Of a DNA stretch of 6,029 bases, positions 1 to 5,925 are shown one piece after another (the first letter of the stretch is position 1; each line of letters opens with the position of its first letter). The position numbers and the translations under genes are program-made. The stretch is from Dehalococcoidia bacterium (lineage in GTDB: Bacteria; Chloroflexota; Dehalococcoidia; Dehalococcoidales; RBG-16-60-22). The notes beneath the pieces are model-generated. The model was given only the letters and a program-made list of their open reading frames with translations. It made no database searches and was not told the DNA's origin. Location of the stretch: contig JABMRL010000227.1 of NCBI GenBank assembly GCA_013202615.1, positions 1-6,029 of the forward strand. The letters are read 5' to 3'.

Positions 1-223
1 CAACCTCGCTGATATCTCTCAGCAGCACGGGGTCTTTGGCGCCTTCTTCCCATCGGGCTTGCCGTGCCCGCCTTCGTACTTCTTTCAGTTCTTTGAGTAA
101 CGCCCGCTCCACTAAAACGTTCTTGCTCGGTGCTACTCCCTCAGCCATAGCCTTATCTAGGGCAGCAAGAACATCGGGGTGCAAATTAAAGGTGGCCTTT
201 TTTGTTTTTTCGCGCATATTCAT
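1..223 (-). CDS. Ribbon-helix-helix (CopG/MazE-like) antitoxin-type protein, 3' end outside window
   Basis: 74 codons are visible, starting MNMREKTKKATF; the gene runs off the window edge. A basic N-terminus leads into a short beta-strand (KKATFNLH, about residues 8-15). Two helices follow (PDVLAALDKAMAEG, then PSKNVLVERALLKELKEV), which is the layout of a DNA-binding RHH dimer. The segment after residue 48 is highly charged (RRARQARWEEGAKD), as in antitoxin tails that wrap a partner toxin. The ATG at 223 is chosen because AAGGAG sits about 6 bases upstream; a second ATG at 217 is possible. In this family the next gene is often a MazF/PemK-type toxin, which would lie beyond base 1 and cannot be seen. 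Established: RHH antitoxins usually repress their own promoter. Inference: this gene does too, given the repeats in its promoter. A solitary RHH regulator is the alternative. Confidence 0.75.
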   Translation of the reverse strand, partial: MNMREKTKKATFNLHPDVLAALDKAMAEGVAPSKNVLVERALLKELKEVRRRARQARWEEGAKDPVLLRDISEV

Positions 224-252
224 CTAATCTCCTTCTTCCCATCCGTAACTGT

Positions 253-285
253 ATCCACATCATATGATAGCACTAGCATCCACAT
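253..285. promoter_or_regulatory. Candidate operator: direct repeats plus palindrome over the RHH promoter
   Basis: The octamer ATCCACAT occurs at 253-260 and again at 278-285, a 25-base offset. Between them the perfect palindrome ATCATATGAT (259-268) overlaps the -10 box. Short direct or inverted repeats across the -10 region are typical of RHH antitoxin operators. The binding protein is inferred to be the RHH product itself. Confidence 0.4.
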
Positions 286-292
286 TATGCAA
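264..292 (-). promoter_or_regulatory. Sigma-70-type promoter of the RHH gene
   Basis: On the minus strand, TTGCAT (287-292) and TATCAT (264-269) are separated by exactly 17 bases. They lie about 40 bases upstream of the ribosome binding site and start codon at 223. Both boxes match consensus in four or more of six positions. No other candidate in the gap fits as well. Confidence 0.5.
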
Positions 293-622
293 GTCTCACA
301 AGGAAGTCTCTTTGTCTTGTATGTCCCGGCACTAGTTCTTTGATTGTAAAGGAAAGCCTTCAAGTGGCTGCCAGGACAAGCGTCAGAAATGGGCCCTCGA
401 GGAGGAACCGGATGGTGGTGAGGTGATCGGCGGGGGTGGATTTTAGCTATGATTTTGAGGTATTGAGCGTGGTCGAAAACTAGACCAGCCAGCTTCAGGC
501 GGTCGAACCGTCAGGAGACCATAGTGGTACGAACTCTGCAAACCATGGCGCACGTGAGTTATCCCCAGTCATCCTCTGAATCGTCCCAGATTTCGAGTTG
601 GCCAGAGGCAGTCGCAACCCCC
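293..622. other. Intergenic stretch without a recognisable gene
   Basis: No open frame with a start codon and ribosome binding site was recognised. On the plus strand an open stretch of 36 codons (336-443) ends at TAG 444-446 with a glutamate/glycine-rich tail, EEEPDGGEVIGGGGF. It has no start and resembles a protein C-terminus, but matches no family I know. On the minus strand a short frame ends EIWDDSEDDWG before TAA at 559-561, also without a start. CGGT-CGA-ACCG makes a weak 4-bp hairpin. These may be gene remnants or chance. Confidence 0.4.
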
Positions 623-652
623 TTGACAATAGAACAATAGTTCTATTATAAT
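623..652 (+). promoter_or_regulatory. Strong sigma-70-type promoter of the DUF6504-like gene
   Basis: A perfect TTGACA (623-628) and a perfect TATAAT (647-652) are separated by 18 bases. Transcription should start near 659, giving a leader of roughly 25 bases that carries GGAGG at 673-677, six bases before ATG 684. The spacer is almost entirely occupied by an inverted repeat, so a bound repressor would exclude RNA polymerase. Confidence 0.8.
628..647. promoter_or_regulatory. LexA/DinR-type SOS box in the promoter spacer
   Basis: The arms AATAGAAC (628-635) and GTTCTATT (640-647) are perfect 8-base reverse complements around the centre AATA. The core is GAAC-N4-GTTC, the half-site geometry of the Bacillus-type LexA (DinR) box. 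The outer bases and central four differ in part from the Bacillus consensus CGAACRNRYGTTYC, so the match is to the core. The box lies between -35 and -10, the usual place for a repressor site. The downstream gene belongs to a family often found with SOS mutagenesis polymerases, which supports the reading. A different dyad-binding repressor remains possible. Confidence 0.6.
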
Positions 653-683
653 GAAATTCCCCCTTGCCTCTGGGAGGAATATC

Positions 684-884
684 ATGGCTAGGCTTGTCGG
701 TGAGCCAATTAAAGTTTATCGAAAAGACTCTACTATAGCTGCTTTCACATGGAGGAAGCGCCTCTACCGAGTAAATGAGGTTATCAACTGGTGGCGAGAG
801 CCTTCAGAGTGGTGGAACGGAAAGGCGATGCGTCTTTTTGTCCGGGTAAATGCCACCAATTTAATCACAGGAACCTACGAGATC
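684..884 (+). pseudogene. DUF6504-like gene lacking its 3' end
   Basis: Start ATG 684 has GGAGG six bases upstream; an in-frame ATG at 651 is rejected because it overlaps the -10 box. Residues 1-67 resemble DUF6504 proteins: a GEPIKV opening, FTWRKRLYRV (about 21-30), a tryptophan-rich WWREPSEWWNG (36-46), then LFVRV (51-55) and GTYEI (63-67). From memory, family members go on for roughly 15-20 residues (a Y-x-D and W-x-L-type tail). Here the family-like sequence stops at about base 884. The frame continues to TAA 1038-1040, giving 118 residues, but residues 68-118 are simply the antisense of the reductase gene. Such genes are commonly found beside Y-family or DnaE2-type SOS polymerases; none is present here. 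Function is unknown. The product could be a non-functional fusion, or the family tail may simply be missing. Confidence 0.6.
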
Positions 885-2824
885 TCACGGCCAACACGGG
901 CTCCGTCGGCAATAGCGTCTATAGCCATGCGAGCTTCAACAGCATCTCCAATTACATACACCTTGGATACTTTGTTCTCAATCTGTTTGGCAATATTATT
1001 GATGGGTTTGGCGCCTAAAGCCAATATTACGGTGTCGTAAGTTCCGATGTTTTTTTCTTGCCCATTCTTATCTATCGCTATTACGCCATGCTCGCTGATT
1101 TCCTTTACTCTTGTAGAGGTGAGTATTTCCACCCCAGCCTTACTGAGCCTTTGCATTAAGAATGGCTTCCGTAAGATGCTTTCGCCCTCAGCGATTTCCT
1201 CTAACATCTCGACTATGGTTAGTTTCTTGCCACGCTCTGCCAAGAAGTCAGCAGTTTCACAACCTACTAAACCTCCACCGAGAACGGCGACTTTATCACC
1301 AACACTGGTACTTCCACGTAGAACGTCATGAGCAGTAACAACGTTCTTTCTATCTATCCCTAGGATTTCAGGAATGATAGGAGCAGAACCTGTAGCGACA
1401 ATGACCACATCTGGATTAATTTGCTCTACCACAGTAGAATCGACTATTTTGTTTAATTTAACCCTTACATTAAGCTTCTCGAGCTGCCTAACATAATATG
1501 TAATCACTTCCTTATATTCTTGCTTTTTGGGAGCAATATATGCCAAATCCCACTGCCCGCCTAATTGGTTATTTTTCTCATAAAGAGTTATCTTATTTCC
1601 TCGGAGAGCGGCTACTCTAGCAGCTTCCAGTCCAGCTAGGCCTCCGCCGATTATTAGTACCTTATTAGATTCTTTGGCTTGGCTGATCTCGTATTCCTTT
1701 TCTTTGCCAACCGCTGGATTACGCAGGCAAACTACGGATGGTGATACTCCTCCCCTGAGTCTTCGGTCAATGCAGCAGCCACATCCAATACATTTTACAA
1801 TGTCTTCCTGCACTCCTTCAGCAGCTTTTTGGGGCCAATCAGGATCACAGATTAAGGCTCTACCTAAACAAATTATGTCTGCCTTTTCCTCCTTTAGAAT
1901 TTCTTCAGCTTGCGCTGGATCAACGATTCTCTGAGCAACAATAACCGGCACATCAACGACCTTCTTAATCTGTGCTACCAAATCGACAACACACCCAGTT
2001 CCAGCGTCTACGGGAGGTAGACAAAGGTGCAAGACATGAAGTCCGGCTCCAGCCGTAAGGTGAAGAGCATCTGCACCAGCTTCCACTAGCATTGGAGCCA
2101 TTTTCTTGGTGTCTTCCAATGTTAATCCTCCCTCTACCAAGTCCGCGACAACCATTCGGAAACTAACTGGAAAATCGCTGCCTGCTTTCCTCTTAACCCT
2201 TTTGATGACTTCTACCGGAAATCTCACTCTCCTCTTTAAATCACCACCATATTCATCAGTTCTTTTGTTAAACAACGGTGTCACAAAGTTGTGGAGCAAG
2301 AACCCCTGTGAACCCTGTATCTCTACCATATCAACCCCAGCCTCCCTTGCTCTTACCGCCGCGTCAGCGAATTTTTCTATCAACTCTTCAATTTCTTCTT
2401 TGGTCAATTCGTGTGGTATTTCGCCAGCATATGGTGCAAATATTGCAGACGGAGCTACAGGTTTCCTCCCTGTAATCTCCGACTTACACTCATTGCCAGC
2501 ATGAGATAGCTGGGCTGATAATTTAGCACCAGCATCATGGATGGCTTTGGCAAATTCCCTCCACCCTGGGATGAATTTATCATTGTAGAGCGCCACATGA
2601 TTTTGCACCACTTGAACACCCACATCAGGCAAAACGTCTCCTATGGTAATTAAAGCCACTCCTCCCATGGCACGCCTTACGAAATAGTCTTTCTCCTTTT
2701 CAGTGAAAAAACCATCACTACTCGCCTGACGTGTAACCATTGGCGCCATAATAATTCTGTTTTTTAGTTTCAGTGTCCCGATCTTAACCGGCGAGAATAA
2801 CCTAAACTTCAGTTGATAAGACAT
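875..2824 (-). CDS. FMN/FAD/4Fe-4S NAD(P)H-dependent oxidoreductase, Old Yellow Enzyme / 2,4-dienoyl-CoA reductase-like
   Basis: 649 residues, the usual length for FadH/BaiCD/2-enoate reductase proteins. An N-terminal FMN TIM barrel (about 1-335) begins FSPVKIGTLKLKNRI and contains MAPM, SAQLSHAGN (103-111), NKRTDEYGG (186-194) and LGRALICDP. A cysteine cluster follows at Cys345, 348, 351 and 366 for a 4Fe-4S centre. The C-terminal half has an FAD-binding GGGLAGLEA (393-401), an NAD(P)-binding GGGLVGCETA (516-525) and a terminal VIGDA (624-628). Electrons should pass NAD(P)H-FAD-FeS-FMN to an enoate or enoyl-CoA-like substrate in the cytoplasm; the actual substrate is unknown. The position of the FadH catalytic tyrosine is phenylalanine (GSQGFLL, Phe175), while the His of GLH (His263) is kept. 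AGGAGG lies 13 bases before ATG 2824, with AAGG nearer. It is the last gene of the minus-strand cluster and has no visible terminator. Confidence 0.92.
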   Translation of the reverse strand: MSYQLKFRLFSPVKIGTLKLKNRIIMAPMVTRQASSDGFFTEKEKDYFVRRAMGGVALITIGDVLPDVGVQVVQNHVALYNDKFIPGWREFAKAIHDAGAKLSAQLSHAGNECKSEITGRKPVAPSAIFAPYAGEIPHELTKEEIEELIEKFADAAVRAREAGVDMVEIQGSQGFLLHNFVTPLFNKRTDEYGGDLKRRVRFPVEVIKRVKRKAGSDFPVSFRMVVADLVEGGLTLEDTKKMAPMLVEAGADALHLTAGAGLHVLHLCLPPVDAGTGCVVDLVAQIKKVVDVPVIVAQRIVDPAQAEEILKEEKADIICLGRALICDPDWPQKAAEGVQEDIVKCIGCGCCIDRRLRGGVSPSVVCLRNPAVGKEKEYEISQAKESNKVLIIGGGLAGLEAARVAALRGNKITLYEKNNQLGGQWDLAYIAPKKQEYKEVITYYVRQLEKLNVRVKLNKIVDSTVVEQINPDVVIVATGSAPIIPEILGIDRKNVVTAHDVLRGSTSVGDKVAVLGGGLVGCETADFLAERGKKLTIVEMLEEIAEGESILRKPFLMQRLSKAGVEILTSTRVKEISEHGVIAIDKNGQEKNIGTYDTVILALGAKPINNIAKQIENKVSKVYVIGDAVEARMAIDAIADGARVGREIS

Positions 2825-2885
2825 AACTATACCTTACCCTCCTGGAATTTTTATCGACTCCTTGCTTTAGACCAATTTGCTATGG

Positions 2886-2912
2886 AGGGATCTTATTTTG
2901 AATACAATCCCT
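2886..2912. repeat. Imperfect inverted repeat between the MBL and reductase genes
   Basis: AGGGAT (2886-2891) pairs with ATCCCT (2907-2912), and an inner TATT/AATA pair closes on three loop bases. Two positions between the stems are mismatched on the plus strand; one becomes a U-G pair in a minus-strand transcript. No T-run follows on either strand, so it is not a standard terminator. It lies about 62 bases upstream of the reductase start and could be an operator or an RNA processing or attenuation hairpin. Confidence 0.35.
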
Positions 2913-2929
2913 GAAAATTCTCTGTCTTG

Positions 2930-3781
2930 CTATTTTTTGATGGGAAACCGGGTACAGGCCATATTGAAGAAGAAGCGGTCTCCGAGCTCGCGGGCCATCA
3001 ATGCTGCAGCACGCAGCCCAGTGCAATGCGACACGCCAACATTCTTCACGTCCAGCTCTTTCAGAGCGGCAATAGTCTTCATGATGCGCTCTTCGGGAGC
3101 ATCGACCAAGTGACAGCCACCGATAACGGCACCTATCTGCTTTACCCCGGATACCTTTTGAGCATGGTAGAGGGTGTTAATCAGGCAGCGATGGGCGCAG
3201 CCCACAATGACCACCAGCCCATTATCGGTATTGATTATCAGGGCCCGGTCATCAGGGAAGTCATCTAGCTCAAGCTTGTCCCCCACTTTATGCCAGAGGT
3301 AATCTTCTCCTATCTTCTCAAAATCGGTGACGATGGGGATTTCCCCGGTGGTCATTATGTTTTTCGATAGTTTCACCGGTTCTCGGGTCAGGGTAAACCT
3401 AGCCCCCAGACCTTCCAGGTAGGGCCGTGTATAGGGTATGCCAATGTACCTGTGTTCCGGCTTTAACCTTCCCCTGGTGCTATACTTTTCTCCCGTCCAC
3501 AAATCGGGGGCGGCAATGACCTCTATCTCCTTCTTAATCTTTTTCAGCACATTGGGCAGGCCTTCGGTATGGTCGAAATGCGAATGGGAGAGGACTATCT
3601 TGTCAATTTTAGTGAAATCGACCTCGAGTAATTCGGCGTTATGGACGGCACCGAGACCGTCGCCGGTATCATAAAGGATGTTCATTTCCCCGGTTTCCAC
3701 CAGAGCGCTGAAACCCCATTCACCAATGGCACGGGGTGCACCGGCGGTGTTTTCAGCCAGAGTTGAGATGCGATATTCCAT
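2930..3781 (-). CDS. MBL-fold metallo-hydrolase, DHMPT-synthase-like family
   Basis: 283 residues, normal for the MJ0301-type family, often annotated as 7,8-dihydropterin-6-methyl-4-(beta-D-ribofuranosyl)aminobenzene-5'-phosphate synthase-like. Metal-binding motifs appear in order: LYDTG (36-40), HSHFDH (66-71) with EGL after it, GCAH (194-197), GGCHL (221-225) and SHCTG (251-255). No signal peptide is visible, so it should be cytoplasmic with a dinuclear metal site. A true role in methanopterin synthesis is unlikely to be implied in a bacterium. Members of this family are widespread and mostly of unknown substrate. AAGGAGGG (3787-3794) five bases before ATG 3781 fixes the start. It lies 59 bases after the flavin reductase-like gene and 105 bases before the reductase gene, all in one direction, so one transcript is plausible. 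GGCHL replaces the more usual GGFHL. Confidence 0.9.
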   Translation of the reverse strand: MEYRISTLAENTAGAPRAIGEWGFSALVETGEMNILYDTGDGLGAVHNAELLEVDFTKIDKIVLSHSHFDHTEGLPNVLKKIKKEIEVIAAPDLWTGEKYSTRGRLKPEHRYIGIPYTRPYLEGLGARFTLTREPVKLSKNIMTTGEIPIVTDFEKIGEDYLWHKVGDKLELDDFPDDRALIINTDNGLVVIVGCAHRCLINTLYHAQKVSGVKQIGAVIGGCHLVDAPEERIMKTIAALKELDVKNVGVSHCTGLRAAALMARELGDRFFFNMACTRFPIKK

Positions 3782-3840
3782 GTTTTCCCTCCTTACTACA
3801 AAAAAGTCTATTCTGTGTACAAAGGGGCTAACGCATAAGG

Positions 3841-4419
3841 TTAATGAATGATCTGGCCAATACTACTTATAGTGTCTTTAGAAGCAGTAAGATAAAGGTT
3901 TCTGCCAAGAAAAAGGATAGGGTTAACCTTATTTAAATCAAGTGTGTTCTCCGGAGTATAGACTTCTTTAAGCCAATGCACGGCCACAATATCTCCTACT
4001 AACCACCTGTGACTACCATAACCTGTATCGTCAATTAACTTACACTCATAGGCTGCATAGGCCTTTTCCAAGATTGGCGCTCCAGTCCTTACCGACTTTT
4101 CTTTAGCGATATTAAACTTCTGAAACTTATCTATTTTCCTACCAGTGCTAGTGCCCACAGCGCAAACAAGCTTAACCTCTTCAAAGGGCATGAAATTGAC
4201 TCCAAACTCCTTGCTCTCGGCAATAAGTTCGTAGGTGAACTTCTGAGGCATGACAGCTATTCCACAAATAGGTGGGTTATGAGAAATAAGTGTATGTAAA
4301 CCTATAGCCAGAGCATTATCCCGACCTTTAGCATGGGCGGTGACTATAGTAGCTACTACTGGGCGATGTTGAAAAATAGCTTCGGGTTCTTCACTGGTTA
4401 TTCTAATTGCCTTAGTCAT
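3841..4419 (-). CDS. Flavin reductase-like (FMN-binding split-barrel) protein
   Basis: 192 residues, a typical single-domain length for the flavin reductase / flavoredoxin family. Recognisable elements are HRPVVATIVTA (18-28), the Asn of GRDNALAIG (32-40), a serine followed by the Pro pair in ISHNPPICGIAV (45-56) and TYELIAESKEFGVNF (62-76). Later come HRWLVGDIVAVH (137-148) and a C-terminal NPILFLGRNLYL (166-177). Such proteins bind FMN as dimers and either reduce free flavin with NAD(P)H or carry electrons. Which applies here cannot be decided. AAGGA eight bases before ATG 4419 supports the start. It precedes the MBL gene by 59 bases and may supply reduced flavin or electrons to the downstream FMN enzyme (inference). 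No clear promoter was found in the 47 bases between the gene and the threonine synthase remnant. Confidence 0.88.
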   Translation of the reverse strand: MTKAIRITSEEPEAIFQHRPVVATIVTAHAKGRDNALAIGLHTLISHNPPICGIAVMPQKFTYELIAESKEFGVNFMPFEEVKLVCAVGTSTGRKIDKFQKFNIAKEKSVRTGAPILEKAYAAYECKLIDDTGYGSHRWLVGDIVAVHWLKEVYTPENTLDLNKVNPILFLGRNLYLTASKDTISSIGQIIH

Positions 4420-4466
4420 GTTAATATTCCTTAACTCTTAATTTTAACCGCAGGCTAGAGGCTGTC

Positions 4467-4619
4467 CTAAGCTGCTAAATCAATTGGAAGCCCAAGAAAA
4501 GACCCTGCACTTTTTAGAGCAGTATTGGGGTCTCTGCGTCCGATACCGGTTAATACACAAACCGCTCTCTCTTGTGATGCGTATATTCATGTCTGATAAA
4601 GCTTAATAAGACCAGCTAG
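4467..4619 (-). pseudogene. thrC: C-terminal fossil of threonine synthase
   Basis: Reading the minus strand from 4619 gives LAGLIKLYQT, a TGA (4587-4589), then IYASQERAVCVLTG and GIGRRDPNTALKSAG, ending at TAG 4467-4469. From memory, threonine synthases end with an EPASAAS-LAGLIKL segment and then a motif like ERVVCVLTGxGLKDP, so the order and spacing agree. The internal TGA replaces what would be a glycine codon (QGIY). Further upstream, TCTGCATCA (minus strand of 4644-4652) may preserve the PAS part of EPASAAS with small insertions between; this extension is weak. The rest of the gene, including the PLP lysine region, is absent and the GlcG-family gene occupies its place. There is no start codon or function. 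It is too short to have been called as an ORF. Confidence 0.7.
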
Positions 4620-4680
4620 GTAGCAAGTCATTAAGCTGCATCGTGATGCAGATTGAGTCTCTTGTCATTACAAGGGCTTA

Positions 4681-5127
4681 TCAGCTTTGCTCGTAGGCCT
4701 TCACACCAACTAGCGCTAACTCCTCGTCCTCGTCATAATGGCGACCACTAGTGCCCACGGCACCAACAGTAAAGCCTTCCTTGGTCCGAATGAGGTTGCC
4801 ACCAGGTATAAGCGTTAATCTGTCAGGCTCACAAAAATCGATGGCTTTTAGCCCCATTTTTGCTAATAGGTCCCCGGTGGCTCTCGTGTCCCGTTTGAAT
4901 GCTATGGCACTCCAGGCTTTCTTTTCCGCCATTTGTCGGTTAATCAGCGAGGCTTGAGGCATTCTGGCAAGGTACATAAGAACACCGCACTCGTCCACTA
5001 CGGCAAAGGCCATACTGCGACCTGGCTTAGTCGTGGTAGCGTATTCCACCATGGCGTCAACAATCTTGCGGGCTTGTTCCAAGGTCAAACTGCCCGGACG
5101 CATTGGTTCACTTGGTATTTCGCTCAT
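4681..5127 (-). CDS. GlcG/HbpS (heme-binding / PduO C-terminal-like) family protein
   Basis: 148 residues, one complete GlcG/HbpS domain. It opens with LTLEQARKIVDAMVEYA (14-30). Then come the core strand AFAVVDECG (40-48), the helix MAEKKAWSAIAFKRDT (66-81), PGGNLI (108-113), VGAVGTSG (121-128) and an acidic YDEDEELALVGVKA (131-144), all in the family order. Members include HbpS, a heme-binding sensor partner, and GlcG of glycolate loci, where no enzymatic role has been settled. No signal peptide is seen, so a cytoplasmic location is likely. GAGGTG (5134-5139) six bases before ATG 5127 supports the start. A 261-base gap holding the threonine synthase fossil separates it from the next gene, so co-transcription with the redox genes is uncertain. 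Confidence 0.88.
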   Translation of the reverse strand: MSEIPSEPMRPGSLTLEQARKIVDAMVEYATTTKPGRSMAFAVVDECGVLMYLARMPQASLINRQMAEKKAWSAIAFKRDTRATGDLLAKMGLKAIDFCEPDRLTLIPGGNLIRTKEGFTVGAVGTSGRHYDEDEELALVGVKAYEQS

Positions 5128-5925
5128 TTATAACACCTCGTACTTGGTTATTTAAATTTTAAAATTGCAAAAGGCTAGAGTTTCTGCTAACGACCCGGAA
5201 ATCTATTCAACCATAATTTCACCTCCTCATCCGATTGCTTGCTTCCTTTTCGTTGTTTCACATGCCAGCAGGCAGTGATTAATTCAGAGTATACGCACTT
5301 TGACTCGTCAAGGCAAGACATATCTGGCTCTTGTTCTAACTGCATATATAACAGTCAGGGCACAATCAGGCACTCTATATACCTGTGTCTGCTTTACATA
5401 TCCGGCATATGCAACAAAATTGCATTCCGTCTCATTAGGCTTAAAATCGTTCCTTTTTCTAGGCTCAACATTCTGACGGCGTGCTCTTGGTTATCGGCCA
5501 CCAGTTCCTGAAGCTAAACTATGCGGTAACGACTTAACAAGTGGTATCACTATTGGGGGCAGGTCACCTGTTTCATAACTTCTGTGCTCTCAAGTAAGAC
5601 AGCAAAGTCATCAATAGCACCCATTTTGCGACTCACCTCACTTGTCGGCTGATCAGCGGTCACTCTGCCAGTCGTGAATCTAAGCAAAGATAGAACTTAT
5701 CAACAAGCCTATTCATAGCCAAGTAACTTATGTTCTTTGTCTACCGGCTACCGTTTCTGACCTGCATGCCAGAAACCCGGCTGCTTCTAGGTTAAGAATG
5801 CAAGACCTCGAGAAGTATACTCACTTGTCGCGAACGTTTCCATTCCACGCTGATGACTCTATGGTGGCAAGTGGATGAAAAAGCCCCATCCGAGATTAAA
5901 CACTACGCTAGATTAGACTCTAGCC
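5128..5925. other. Long stretch without a recognisable gene; possible decayed coding sequence
   Basis: Several minus-strand frames look protein-like yet are broken by stops. Examples are a 24-codon ORF from ATG 5624 to TAG 5550 with a GAGGTGA eight bases upstream, and frames shifting into one another across 5300-5580. A plus-strand frame from 5796 to TAG 5949-5951 is open but has no start. The 90-codon plus-strand ORF at 5239-5511 is cysteine-rich, has no good ribosome binding site and no recognisable motif. Small dyads include AATTTTAAAATT at 5155-5166, GTTTCTG/CAGAAAC at 5753-5759 and 5770-5776, and CTAGA/TCTAG at 5908-5923. I could identify no family. Confidence 0.4.
5152..5227 (-). pseudogene. 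Gene-start stub: strong ribosome binding site and ATG, stop after three codons
   Basis: A near-perfect AGGAGGTG (5220-5227) stands five bases before ATG 5214, the best ribosome binding site in the window. Yet the frame reads Met-Val-Glu and then TAG at 5203-5205. Past that stop the frame stays open (ISGSLAETLAFCNFKI) to TAA 5152-5154. It could be the first codons of a gene killed by a nonsense mutation and deletion, or a tiny upstream ORF in the leader of the GlcG-family gene. Confidence 0.35.

Noticed and set aside
36..227. Plus-strand 63-codon ORF
   Set aside because: It is the complement of the RHH gene, whose minus-strand frame has a clear fold pattern, ribosome binding site and promoter.
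562..594. Minus-strand tail EIWDDSEDDWG before TAA as the end of an antitoxin-like gene
   Set aside because: The open frame is only about 24 codons, has no start and runs into the promoter at 623-652; probably chance.
651..683. ATG at 651 as the start of the DUF6504-like gene
   Set aside because: It overlaps the -10 box, upstream of the expected transcription start, whereas ATG 684 has a well-placed GGAGG.
4500..4533. AGACCC/GGGTCT dyad as a terminator or regulatory hairpin
   Set aside because: The stem is short with a loop over 20 bases, and it lies within the threonine synthase fossil.
4661..4674. CTTGT/ACAAG dyad after the GlcG-family gene as a terminator
   Set aside because: It has a five-base stem, is AT-rich and lacks a following T-run.
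5203..5205. TAG in the MVE stub read as pyrrolysine
   Set aside because: Readthrough would give only 20 codons, and nothing in the window suggests pyrrolysine use.
5239..5511. Plus-strand 90-codon ORF as a gene
   Set aside because: There is no good ribosome binding site before the ATG, no recognisable motif and an odd cysteine-rich composition.
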